Assembly: GCA_012934845.2 (NCBI GenBank)
Contig: WNNJ02001985.1
Span: 1-64,000, forward strand
DNA: 64,000 bases
Direction of reading: 5' to 3'
From: Pomphorhynchus laevis
Taxonomy: Eukaryota; Acanthocephala; Palaeacanthocephala; Echinorhynchida; Pomphorhynchidae
The notes under the pieces were generated by a model, which did not search any database, had not been told where the DNA came from, and saw nothing but the letters and a program-made list of their open reading frames with translations. Each line of letters starts with the position of its first letter. Within the stretch, counting starts at the first letter, position 1. Shown here in pieces: positions 22,338 to 33,204 of the stretch. The translations under genes were made by a program, and so were the position numbers.

Positions 22338-23183
22338 TTTTTTTATTTTTTTTCACTGATTTTATTGCATTGCAATTTGTTATAACCGGACACGTTTTGC
22401 AGCGTTTGTCATTGCAGCTACTACATGCATTTTCTTCTATATTCGTCGCTCTGTTTGCAGTCAGAAATTTCCCTATTGATTTTTCCATTTTAAATCTGAC
22501 ACCGACCTTTACATTAAATACTGATATTTCTTTAATTGTCTTATTAATATTTTGTCGAATACGATCAAGCATTGGATGGTAGGGTATATACAAGATTGAC
22601 CTCTTCGAAAAATCGATATGTCCAGCTAGCTAATCGACATTTTGTCCTGAACAAAATTCAATTTTATACTTTCCAAGACTGATGTTTGAGACTTAAATAT
22701 CTCGAGAGATTCTACTGTGTCAGACCAGAAGAAGAATATATCGTCGATGTAGCGGCAAAACATTATTGGCTGTATTACTGAGCATTTAAGCCACCCTTCA
22801 TCCATATCAGCCATAAATAATGTCGCATACATTGGGGCCATCGGTGTTCCCATCGCCGTGCCTGAAATCTAATGGAAATACTCTCCTTCTAACTGTGTCG
22901 AAGAATGAACACAGCAGATGCTATTATGAAATTTCTCTTGCGGACCGGAATGTCTGCTTTTTCCTTTTTTTTACGCGCCCTTAGTCCCATATTCATCGGA
23001 ATATTTGTGTATAGCGATTCTACATCTGCTGTTACCAAAATGTACTCGCTATTAAGTAAGCTTTTTAATAGCTTCAAATCGATTGATAAAATCACTTGTG
23101 CAACTGATAAAAGACGGTACATATGGCATAACTGCCAATAATTCTCGATGGATAAATTTTGACAACATTTCAGTTGGTGTCCC

Positions 23184-23273
23184 TGTAATAAAAGAGAGCT
23201 TTCCAAGATAAGCTTTATCAAAATCAATCTAAAACAACACAATACAGATTAGTTAATAGAAAATCATATATCA
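23184..23273 (-). repeat. LTR of CsRn1-like element (3' end)
   Basis: A 90-bp repeat identical to 26894-26983. Read on the minus strand it starts TGATATATGA and ends TTTTATTACA. Confidence 0.9.
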
Positions 23274-26200
23274 TTCTTCTCGCCTTTTCCTATTGAATGT
23301 AGCTCAACTTCGTAGTCGCGTAAATACGAAGGTAGTCGTCTCTGTCGCGTCGGTTTGCAAGTTGTATGATTGTCGTCTAAGCGATTTATATTCTCGGTAC
23401 ACTCGTCATTTTGAGAACATGTGTCGATCGAATTTTGCGAATGTGCATTGCTGGTATCCCGATAAAAATCGTTGATAGACGCTTCAGGGTTATTTTCGTT
23501 TGTTTCGATGGATCCTTCTCCTTGTGCTAATTTACTATTTGAAACAGTCACGATCTTTCCATCTTCTCTAGAGACACGACTATAATAAGGATTGGATGCT
23601 ATCACAATAGCTTCATCAACTTTATTGTCATATTTGCCAGCTCTATCATTCTTCATCCAAACAGATGAATTTGGAATAAGCCAATGTGGCAAATCATTGA
23701 TATTTATCATTCGACGCTGAAAACCAAACATTCGTTCATGTGGTGTAAAATTGGTACTGGTCGAGAGTAAACTACGAACTGCATTGAGCGCTTGAGGTAA
23801 CATATCCTGCCAATTTTCTATAGGCAAATTGCACGATTCCAACGAAGCTGTTATAGACGACCAAATGATCCCATTGTATCGTTCGACAAGTCCGTTTCCC
23901 TGTGGATGATAAGCACTCGAATGACTCTGTGCAGTACCATGTGAAAACAAAAATTCTCGTAGTTCGTTTGACATAAAGGATTTTCCACGATCGCTGTGTA
24001 TGTAAGCTGGTGGACCGAACATGCAAAATAGCGACTTCAGACACTTGATTACAGTGGTAGACGACATATCTCTGCAGGGAAATACGAATGGGAACCTTGA
24101 ATATTTATCGATGATACACAAGGCATAAATGTTTTCATTGTTTGAAGGCATAGGACCTTTGAAATCGATATTCAGCCTTTCAAATGGTCTAGTGGCCTTG
24201 ACTAGCTGTCCCATTGCTGCTGGTTGATAAAAGCGAGGTTTAAGACGACGGCATATTTTACATCTTCCAACCATCTCGCGAATATCGTCTATTCCATATG
24301 GTAAATTCATCGTTTTAACGTAATGGTGCAAACGGATTATACCGGCATGGCAGAGTTTATCATGTAATTGATACAAATGGGAGACATTAGCATTGCACAA
24401 AATTGCATTATCTCGTGACAGGGCGTCCGCACATTCATTCTGCGATCCGGGTCTGTAAATAATGTCGAAGCGATAAGGTGACAATTCAATCTTCCAACGT
24501 GCAAATTTATCAGCTTTGATTTTGCTGCATTTATGATTTCCAAACATCATGCTAACAGATCTTTGATCTGTTATTAACTTAAAAGGACGATTTGTGAGAT
24601 GGTGTCTCCAATATCGAACGCTTTCGACAACTGCCATTGCCTCTAGTTCTATAGCTGATTGTTTTCGTTGTGAGTTTGAAAGCGATCGGGAGAAAAACGC
24701 AACAGGTCGAGAATCTTGACTTAGTATAGCACCAATAGCACAATTCGATGCATCGGTCTCAACGACAAATTCTTTATAAGGGTCAATAGCTGCAAGTGAT
24801 GCAGATGCAATATCGTTTTTAAGATTTTTTATCGCACATGTCACTTCATCATTGAGTGGAAACAAAATAACATTTAATAGAGGCTTAATTTTGAGTGAAA
24901 AGTTCTCGATCCACTTTGCATAATGAGCGAACATTCCACACATCCTTTTTAACGACTTCTGATCGTGTGGATTTTGCATCTCCATTAGTGGTTTAACTCT
25001 GCTCGGGTCAGGACGGATAGTGCCTTGCGAAATTAAGTAGCCCAAAAAACAAATCGTTTCTAATTGGTATTCAGACTTTTGCTTTGAAATTGTCAGATTT
25101 AGCGAATTGGCAATTTTCATGAAACAATTTAGACGTTCGTTATGTTCTTCGACAGTATTACCGCAAATTATAATGTCATCTAGATAAGCATATGTTCCCG
25201 TCAAATTCTTTTCTTCGATAACTGAATCCATCAGTCGTTGAAAACAGGGAACAGCATTAGTAATACCGAAGGGCAATCGACAAAATTGCCACAGACGTCC
25301 ATTGGCTTCAAAGGCTGTGTACGGTCTATCTTGCTTTCGAATAGATACTTGATGATAGGCAGACGATAAATCAAGTCTTGAAAAAACTTTAAAAGTCGAT
25401 ACCCTGTCTATAATCGCTTGAATATTCGGTAAGGGGTATGCGTCTAATTGAGTATAGTAATTGATTGTACGGGAATAATCTATAACCATTCGTGGCTTGT
25501 GAAGCTGAGAACGAACGACAAGTACTTGAGATCTCCACGGTGATCTGCTTTGCTCAATTATTCCATCGTTTTGCAAATTTTGAATCTCCTTTCGTATAAA
25601 ACCGAGATCATCATAATTATAACGTCTAGATTTTGATGCAATGGGTTTTACATTTGAAGGCAGATTAGGAAATAGGTCAGGAGCTTCTAGTTTGGCAGAC
25701 TGAATGTGATTGATTTGCACCGATGATGACTGTCCATTAAAATTTAAAGTAAGAGATTTCAATTTTGACAAAAAATCGAGACCAATAATTACCGGAAAAC
25801 ATAATCTATCCATCGCGAAAAACTTTACAGTTTTATATGAGATTCCATTAAAACCATATCTACGATACAATATTCGGTGATTTGCTTAGTTGTTGATTTC
25901 GTAGCCATTACTACGTGTTCATTGCACTTCAATTTTGAAAGATTTAATAAGTGTACAGTCGAAGAATCGATAAAATTGTGCGTGCTACCAGTATCAATAA
26001 GTGCCACAATTTGTTGAGATTGAATTTCTACTGTCTCAGTGCATTTCATCAGTTGATTTGACAAACGTGGAGAGATGCGAGACGAAAGGCATTCCAGGGT
26101 CGCAGTGATATGCGAAGTTTTCGATGACTTACACACTGATGCAAAATGTCCTTTTTTCCACATTGATAGCAAGTAGCATTTTTAGCAGGACAAGCAGTGC

Positions 26201-26877
26201 GATAATGACGAGCTCGACCACAAAAGTAACAATTAAGTTGATTCGTGTGTAATACCGATTCTTTAGTGTTTGAAGGACGAATTTCAATTTTGTTAATCGA
26301 TGCCGACGATGAATGATTTAGCGATATGTCGCTTTGATTTTCAGTTGTGCGAAATTGATCGGATTGAACTTGTGCGGATTCTAACGCGTATGCAAGTGTC
26401 AACATTTCTTCGAGCGAGTTGGCTTTATTTTCCAACAGTCGCTGGCGAATGTACGACGATCGGATGCCCTGTACGAAAGAATCAAGAATATGCTGTTTTC
26501 TATTCTCTAATGCAACCACATCTTTGAAATCGCATTCATCCGCAAGCGCCTCCAATTGACGAACATACTGCGACAACGTCTGATTGTCGGTTTGTGTTGA
26601 ACTGTGAAGTTTATACCGAGCAAAAACTGAGTTGATTGGATGGAGCAGTATACCATCGAGTATAAAGACAGCCTCCACAAAAGTTGTACATTTTGAAATC
26701 GGCAAGTATAATCGCGTCGATAACAGATTTACCAACAAAGAAAGTTGTTGCGCATCAGATGGTCTATCCAAACAAGAAATAAACGATTGAAATTTAGACT
26801 TCCAATGAGACCATTCTTGAGAGGAAGAACTGCTATCAGGATCGCTTGCAAATATTTGAGGCTTCAAGAACTTCTCC

Positions 26878-26938
26878 ATTGATTTTGATAAATTGTAATA
26901 AAAGAGAGCTTTCCAAGATAAGCTTTATCAAAATCAAT
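26878..26938 (-). promoter_or_regulatory. 15-bp complement between LTR and leader: possible self-primer site
   Basis: 26878-26892 and 26924-26938 are perfect 15-bp reverse complements with a 31-nt loop. The first lies exactly at the primer-binding position next to the 5' LTR; the second is inside the LTR. No tRNA-like TGG site sits at the usual place. Tf1-type elements prime from their own RNA in this way, but for this element it is an inference. Confidence 0.55.
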
Positions 26939-26983
26939 CTAAAACAACACAATACAGATTAGTTAATAGAAAATCATATATCA
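26894..26983 (-). repeat. LTR of CsRn1-like element (5' end)
   Basis: It is identical to the other terminal repeat. The gag start codon lies only 14 nt inside it, at 26879. It contains TTTATCAAAATCAAT, the reverse complement of the leader that follows. Confidence 0.9.
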
Positions 26984-27664
26984 TTCCCAATGCAGTTTAC
27001 AATGGATCTTCCGATAAAAGGCCTTTGCGCTTTGTGTACTTTTGGAAGAAGGTAAAATTTACCTGGACTATTATCCAACGGTTTCATTTTATCAGTATCA
27101 GGTAATGATAGCATATGTTGTGACACTGCACTATCCAAGTGATCGCGTAATAAACTTGCTACGTTTATACTATCTTTGATGACTTGCTGGTAGACTGCGC
27201 TGTTAGAAAGTTGACGTCTTGCTTCCTCTTCATAATCGCTCTTAGCCCAAATAATCGCCTGTGGACCCTTGTTTGCCTTTTTAATTATAATATCAGTTCG
27301 TTTTCTTAATTCTTTTATCGCTATAGTTTCTGACTTTGATAGGTTTGGCCTGTAATTGTGACTTTCGCATGTTTGGTTGTACGTTTGCCACATAACCCTT
27401 TTGAACTGCATGATTTTTATATCCATATCATGTTCCACTGCTAAATTCTTCAAAAAAGAGGATGCTATATTGTATAATACACTTTGTACAGCATATCGGT
27501 CCATTGTCGACGGATTCATCATAATCGACAAACCATAATTATGAAATTTTTCCTGAATTGGAGAGATTATAATGCCATCAGAGCGGTCGACTTGTTGTTT
27601 TGTTATAGCTGTATTTTCATATTGAGGTGTTGAAGATTGGTCTCTTGAATCATTGTCATCCAGC

Positions 27665-27735
27665 AATATATAATATATATAAATATAGCCTATATATAAA
27701 GTACATAACCTACCTATATATATATGTATATATTG
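27665..27735. repeat. TA-rich low-complexity patch
   Basis: Imperfect TATA repeats lie between the 5' end of PLE-4 and LINE-J copy 5. Confidence 0.8.
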
Positions 27736-27749
27736 GTATGTTATGTGCT

Positions 27750-29310
27750 ATATAGGTTATACCGATGCGTCTACCGTTCTTCCAGAGTGTTATCGCTAAA
27801 CAATACATGTCTGGACAAGAATAGTTTAATAAGAGGGATGATCTTAAGTGGCATGTAACTAGGGTTAAAAACCGTGAGAAGAAGATGAATTAGGTGGGGT
27901 TATGGACGGGGTAAAGTGGTAGGTTATGTGATTTTGAAGAAACCGAGTAATGCCCTGGGGGATGCCGGATAGATCTAGTTTCCTAAAGGGCTATAATATT
28001 TGCATATCAACAAGATAAAAGACTAAGGGCAGAAGCAACTCCCTAATTCCACTGAACGAAACTCAGTGAAAACGGTTCGGAATTACTTTTTACGTAGGGT
28101 GTCAGTAGAAGGGACATCGAACCCCCTTGTTAGGCCTAGAGGGAGAGGGTTGCCTTTCTGCCCTTCGGCACTAACAGCGGGACCACTGGCAGCTCCTTGG
28201 CTGGTTGGAAGATATCATAATGTTCTTTGTTCTTAATCTTCAACTCGCCTTCCGTGGACATACGAAGTGGTGAGATGTTATTCTGTGAAGAAACCCTTTT
28301 TGTCGAGGCCGGTACTGTAGATGTATGAACTACAGGGGGTGTTAGCACCGCTTCTGTCAGTCTACACAGCAAGGTTTCAATCGACTTCATATTATAAGAA
28401 ATTCTTTTGTCAATAATCATAAGGATATCGTCCATCGATAGATCATAACTGTTTGCGGCATCATATAACCCTCCTCTAACCTGTTGGTGTACGCCGACGT
28501 TTTCAATTGCCTTACCTCGTAAACCTTGAAGCCCGAGCATCTGCGGGATCACGCTGGGTGTGGTAGCCCGCAGTTGAAGCCGCAGGGAGCAGCAATACAT
28601 TTGACCGTATGCTCAGATTCGGTGGAAGAGCAGATCCTGCAAATTTTACTGTTCTTTGCAGCTAGAATTTTAGTACCCCCACCAGTGATGACACTGGTTA
28701 CAGTGAGGGTATGTCTAGTTGTCAGATAAAATTTAATTGAATTTTATGTTGCACCCATGAAGGAGTTCCAGGAGGACTTAGATGTAACCATCGCATTATG
28801 TATAGATGTTTGTGCGAAACCAATAGGTAGGGGGATACTCCCTTACCTTTAATAAATTTGACGTTTGACAATTTGTACTGATTTTTCAGATCGAAGTCAG
28901 CTGCATTCAGGGAGTTTAATATATTCGTTATCTTAACTGTAGTATAGATGGGCTTGTACACGATCGAGGTAATAGTCTCCAAGTTCTTTGCAGCAAACTT
29001 TAGGTACTCATGTGCTATGTCAGCGTTAATGAAGCTGATCCGGTATGCGGTATCTACACTTCGTCTGAGTTTATAAGTATTCTGATTGAGGGGAAACTTT
29101 TGATGAAACACCTCAAAATTTTTTTAAACATATGATTGTTCGAGATTGATAACTTAGGAGTCACGATCACCAAGTTTGATGTCTTTGGTATCGGTGTTAG
29201 CTCATCTGATATTGAATTTTTATTAACAAATTCTTTATCATTAACCTTTAACATTGCATTTTCGTCCATTTACAATAAACTCTTTAAACTTCCGTCACTT
29301 GCACACATGT
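27750..29310 (-). pseudogene. LINE-J copy 5: divergent ORF1 and start of ORF2
   Basis: ORF1 starts near 29307 (MCASDGSLKSLL) and continues with PIPKTSNLVIVTPKLSISN, then YRISFINADIAHEYLKFAA and TVKITNILNSLNAADFDLK. The knuckle region around 28700-28550 is damaged. The tail is open at 28600-28136 and holds SMDDILMIIDKRISYNMKS, equivalent to the MSN.DIL motif of other copies. ORF2 begins near 28090 with the endonuclease start and ends near 27750. This is the most divergent LINE-J ORF1 in the window, probably another subfamily. It carries many frameshifts. Confidence 0.75.
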
Positions 29311-29416
29311 TTTCGCCGACACTCGAAAAATACACAATCGACAAATTGACAAAGATTCATGTGGAAAAAAAACAATAGAATTAAAGTTCGCTTATCTCTC
29401 AGCTTCATGATGTGAA

Positions 29417-29643
29417 GATGTAAAAGTTATTCAGATCAAAGGCTGAGTTATTTATTATATTTTCAAAGCTTTCGTCTCGTTACAGCTTCGTCAGTGGCTC
29501 ATTGTAATTAACTTGAACACTTATAACTTTTTTATAAGTGTTCAAGTTAATTATATTGAGCCACTGACGAAGCCGTAACGCGACGAAAGTTTTGGTAATA
29601 TATAATAACAAATTCAGTCTTTGATCTGATTGACTTTTGCATC
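29417..29643. repeat. Foldback repeat with 112-bp inverted arms
   Basis: The arms 29417-29528 and 29532-29643 are reverse complements at roughly 85% identity. Each arm contains CCACTGACGAAGC and GACGAAAG, a pair of boxes like a degenerate hammerhead core. The centre is a T-rich turn. It could be a foldback/MITE-type element or two head-to-head repeat copies. Confidence 0.8.
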
Positions 29644-29689
29644 TGAAAAATAATAGTTTACAATTTACAGCTCAATTCAAAATACTGCA

Positions 29690-30750
29690 CAACACACTAA
29701 TAAATAAATAAAGGTTTTTCTAATAAATAACAACTGATAAGAAATAATTAAAAGCGAAACATGCAGAAAAGAAAAACAATAGAAAACAGTCAGTTATTAA
29801 AAATTCGTTCTCTTCTTTAAGTTTGTTACGGCCTAAGGTCTAGCGGGATCTTAGCTCAACAGCCAATCTAACACGCCGCTCTCCGACTGAGCCACCCGGG
29901 GTCTTTCACATCCCCCCGAAGAGTCCAAGCGAAGCGGAATATGCTCGGTAATCGCGAAATGAGGAGCTTGAGAAACCTTAGTATTTGCTCTGGGGACGTC
30001 CTCTCGAAACGAAGACCAATCCCGAGATAGCTCAAGTACCCCCAAAGGCGCACTTGGGTTTTCCTATTCAATAACAAATGCTGAGCCCGTTTTAGGGCCC
30101 ACCTAGCTTTCTTCAGGATACGTGTAAGTCTATCCAGGTCAGCTTTCGCCTATCAGTTTACCGTAAAAGTGAACCCCAGGTATTTTACTCGACCTGTGAA
30201 GGTGGGAAGTGGTTGATTAGTCAATATGGAAGATAAAGCTGAGAGTGCTAGTCTCTTTATTTTTTTTCTTTGTTGCAGGGGTGCCATGAATGACAAAAAC
30301 CTGTGATTTAGAGGAGTTGCGGATAAGATTGAATATAAGTAGCTGGTCGTATAGTCTTAAAAATAAACGGCTGGTGTCCGAGACTACATCATTGCACCTG
30401 CGTCCAGAAAACAGGGCTGTGGTATCATCAGCGTATACCACGAGATGTTGATCACATTTAAAATTCTTGAATCGTACAATGGAGGCAGCAAGATATAAGA
30501 TAGGAGAAAGTAAGGATCCTTGAGGTACACTTGTAATATGGCAAAATTGACGTGCATAAGGGTCGTCTTCATAGAAGAACCGCTTGGTGTACAACCAAAT
30601 CTCCACCCTGTTAACAATTCTCGCAGGCAACCCGAGAGACCTGAAAGAGGGGATAACGAAGGGTATGGAGATACGGTCAAATGCAGCAGAAAAGTCGAGA
30701 AAAACAGCCATAGCGAGTTGATGACTGTTATCCCGTGCACAACACACTAC
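29690..30750 (-). pseudogene. LINE-J copy 6: 5'-truncated RT and 3' end
   Basis: The copy begins inside the RT near 30745 (SHQLAMAVFLDFSAAFDRI, motif A). It continues with HITSVPQGSLLSPILYLAA (motif B) and LVVYADDTTALFSGRRCND (motif C), and then SSKSQVFVIHGTPATKK. The rest of the C terminus, to about 29850, is in other frames (NRKTQVRLWGYLSYLGIGL). The 176-codon stretch 30217-30747 keeps all three catalytic motifs. The 3' end at about 29700 has TTTA-type repeats. The 5' truncation is the usual LINE kind. Confidence 0.85.
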
Positions 30751-30859
30751 AAAATATTAAAGCGCCAAGTTGCCGCATTCGCACAAATACAACCAAAGAA
30801 ATACAATGATAGATAAAATTTAATGCGGATGACATTTTTAACGGCCAAGCATCTATAAA

Positions 30860-31090
30860 ATCCATTAATTAAATTTGATAACTTGTCTACGTATTTTATG
30901 TTGCAAATTAAAAATAATGCAAAATAAAAGTTAAATAGTTAAATAATAAAAAATTAATTAATAATAAATAATTGTTTTAAGATTTTATATAATTTATATA
31001 AAGATGAATGATAACAAACTATGTATCAGAATAAGGATTAGAGGTCATAAGGAGGAACTGCTATATTCCTCCTGATGGAGGAACATACCA
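30860..31090 (-). mobile_element. PLE-1c: 3' end fragment of the PLE-1 family
   Basis: The A+T-rich tail, the TATCAGAATAAGGATTAGAGG block and the GAGGAACTGCTAT block match the 3' region of PLE-1a at 2204-2500. The hairpin-rich part is only partly kept. No coding part of the same copy is evident next to it. Confidence 0.65.
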
Positions 31091-31239
31091 CCCAAAATTT
31101 ATTCTACAAGTTAACAAATTCAATCAAATCCAATTAATAGCAATTCACACACAATTAAAAAATAAATTCACACTCTACACTGAACATGAAATATAACACA
31201 AAATTCGAATCTGTTTTGACAATTATAAACTTTTTATAG

Positions 31240-32175
31240 TTAATTAAATGCTATCACAACAATATGCTGAATTCAAGCTGACGTTCACGATAGGTGACAT
31301 TCATGAAAGGCATTACATGGCTTGTCAGTCATTAGTTGAGCGATCCAATTATGATTGGTATTTTTTCTTTGGCGGTACCTGCTATATTGGCATACAATAT
31401 GGTGTAAACCATATTATGGTTTGCGTTTGTTATGAAATGGTTTGCTGCATCATCCTGACCTATTCTTTTAGCTTTAACGTCAACCTCCTATTATTCATGC
31501 GAATATTGAGTTGTAATCATGTATCACCTACGTATTGTACTAATCAGTCTTCACAGCTTGCTAAATACACACCTTACCAAGATTTACTTTTGTGCTTACC
31601 TCGGACGGGGTACTTCAGTTGTGTGATAGCTGCCAAATTTGGAGCTTTTCACCATCTTAACGCAACATAAATATCTTTGATCATAACAATCAAACTTAAA
31701 CCATTTTCCTTTTATAAGGTCAAGCCTGTTAGGCCTGTATATTAGAAACTTTCTTTTATTAGTCTTGTTACGGAACGTTACTTGAAAATCTATTGTTGAT
31801 CCCCATACACTTATGTCGACTTTCTTCATAGATTCCCCTGTCTTTAGAGAGTAAATGAAGCGATAGGTAGAATTTACATGTTCTAAATCTCTCTTGATCA
31901 TCTTAATTATCAACTAGCGGCGTTTTCTTTAATAAGTCATGTCGTTGCATTCTACTTACTTCGTAAGATTGCCTGTTAATTTGGTTTCTGAAATATGCAC
32001 GATGTTCTTCAGTTAGAGAAGATTTTCTTATATCTAATTGCTTCATTTCTCATTAGCAGTCTTTTAGATTTTGGATTATGCGCGTTGCTTGCATGGATAA
32101 AGTATCCGGATCCATTGAATTTCTCATGTACTATAGATCGCCACATGCTATTTGTATTTACATATAATTAAACGC
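31240..32175 (-). mobile_element. PLE-8: decayed Penelope-like fragment with GIY-YIG relic
   Basis: The minus strand, about 32150-31950, resembles the PLE thumb (WRSIVHEKFNGSGYFIHASN, then LLMRNEAIRYKKIFS). About 31640-31400 shows a decayed GIY-YIG signature (GVYLASCED, then LVQYVGDT, then RMNNRRLTLKLKE). The frame 31596-31913 lies between them and has no clear domain. The fragment is heavily broken. It could belong with the PLE-1-like tail at 30860-31090 or be a separate copy. Confidence 0.5.
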
Positions 32176-32326
32176 CTAAAAAGGCGATAGTATTATCTTT
32201 TATTAAATTTCCAGCAAAATTCAAAACAGAAAATTTGTTAAAATTTGTAGTTAATTAAATTAAGAACCGATTCAATTCCAACTCACTATGATCCCATTTC
32301 AAGAATGTGACATTTAGGCCGTGCCC

Positions 32327-33010
32327 TCATCCATGACAGAGATTGCAGTTGGGGAAAATCATATCATCATTGTTAAGAATTAGGAACTTTAAATTAAAAC
32401 CCAGAAACGGGTTGCAGGACGTTTTGGTCAACGTCTCGGCAATGTCGGTGGGAGCCGAGGCAAAACCTATCGGAATAGGTAGTCCATTCTTCCCTTTAAT
32501 GGGGCAAAAATTAGAGACTTTGAAAAATACTTTAAGGTCGTCAATATCTTTTTGCTCCAAGTGAGAAGGGAAATTCATTATTTTCAAGGAAGCCATTATA
32601 GGCTTTGAAATCAGGCTACCAAATTTCGAAATATTGTTATTAAAGAAATCTTTATATGCATTAGCCAAATCAGAGGTAGTAAAGGAAATTTTAACCTCGG
32701 TATCGTAGTACTTTACCGTGTTAAATAAAATTATATTTTTATACTGTTCTGCGAAGCTTCGCCGGAAAATGTTGTACAAATTATGTCTTTCTATAGGTTC
32801 GGCGAATTTAATAATTATTAGATTTCTAAGCTTGAGTATGGGGGAAGAACCCCATTTCCGTCGTGATCATGAGACAACAAATCTTTTACCTTGGGTGTTG
32901 TTCCAGTCGAAATTACCTTGGAAATACTTTAATTCTCTTCAATATTTGCTTGAATTTGGAAGTTGTTTGGAGCACCGATACTCACTTTTTCGTTTTTGTA
33001 ACGTTTGAAG
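32327..33010 (-). pseudogene. LINE-J copy 7: ORF1 N-terminal half
   Basis: The 150-codon open stretch 32327-32779 reads MYNIFRRSFAEQYKNIILF, SFTTSDLANAYKDFFNNN, KPIMASLKIMNFPSHLEQK, LPIPIGFASAPTDIAETL and NPFLGFNLKFLILNNDD, and reaches the first Cys residues of the knuckle (FPNCNLCHG). It then stops at the fragment edge near 32327. The upstream part to about 33010 is in other frames. It is a truncated ORF1 of yet another LINE-J subfamily. Confidence 0.8.
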
Positions 33011-33204
33011 CAGCGATATTCACTTTTTCGTTTTTGTAACGAACGACAAACACGTAAAGTAATAATAAAGATTTTATTAAATCAAAAACATAAATGAGAG
33101 AAAAAAGAAAAGAGTAATAACAGTCAGTTAAGAGTGACAGTTAAAGACAGAAACCACAGTTCATTTCTTTCTTGCTGTCTTCCCTTTCTTCATGGTCTCA
33201 AATC

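Larger units (their letters stand above)
19380..22340 (-). mobile_element. LINE-J copy 4: ORF1, endonuclease and RT end, with internal deletion
   Basis: From 22340 down to about 19380 the copy has ORF1, the ORF1/ORF2 overlap, the endonuclease and the last third of the RT. The centre of ORF2 (linker, fingers, motifs A and B) is missing: the text jumps near 20140 from the post-endonuclease linker (SKEYWNTCI) to ILYLAASIILFKIF. The 3' end carries TTTA-type repeats on the minus strand (19381-19400), as do other copies. The 5' end directly abuts PLE-4 after an A-rich stretch. It is not active because of the deletion and a frameshift in ORF1. Confidence 0.85.
23184..26983 (-). mobile_element. CsRn1-like Ty3/Gypsy element nested in PLE-4
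   Basis: Identical 90-bp terminal repeats (23184-23273 and 26894-26983) enclose Gag, protease, RT, RNase H and integrase, read on the minus strand. Gag (about 26.9-26.1 kb) has SQYVRQLEALADECDFKD and RQRLLENKANSLEEML, the pattern of CsRn1/Kabuki Gag, and a Cys-His knuckle. The protease has ALIDTGSTHNFIDSS. The long pol frame (23264-25870) contains VVRSQLHKPRMVIDYSR, TYAYLDDIIICGNTVEEHN, an RNase H with VVETDASNCAIGAIL, an HHCC-like zinc region and an integrase core (RPFERLNIDFKGPMP, YIHSDRGKSF, SAYHPQGNGLVERYN). The flanking 5-mers GTCCC and TTCCC agree at four of five bases. It has about two breaks in the gag-protease part. Identical LTRs indicate a recent insertion. Confidence 0.92.
22345..27700 (-). 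mobile_element. PLE-4: Penelope-like element split by a gypsy insertion
   Basis: The 5' part (27666-26989) has LSKSETIAIKELRKRTDII, KKANKGPQAIIWAKSDYEE and GKFYLLPKVHKAQRPFIGR. The text breaks at the gypsy element and resumes at 23183 with TPTEMLSKFIHRELLAVMPY. It continues with ILVTADVESLYTNIPMNMG (motif A), GTAMGTPMAPMYATLFMAD (motif B) and FCRYIDDIFFFWSD (motif C). The C-terminal linker follows (VRFKMEKSIGKFLTANRA) with a Cys cluster CSSCNDKRCKTCP, which in PLEs precedes the GIY-YIG domain. The element ends there, at an A-rich stretch, against LINE-J copy 4. It is broken in a few places besides the insertion. Confidence 0.88.
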
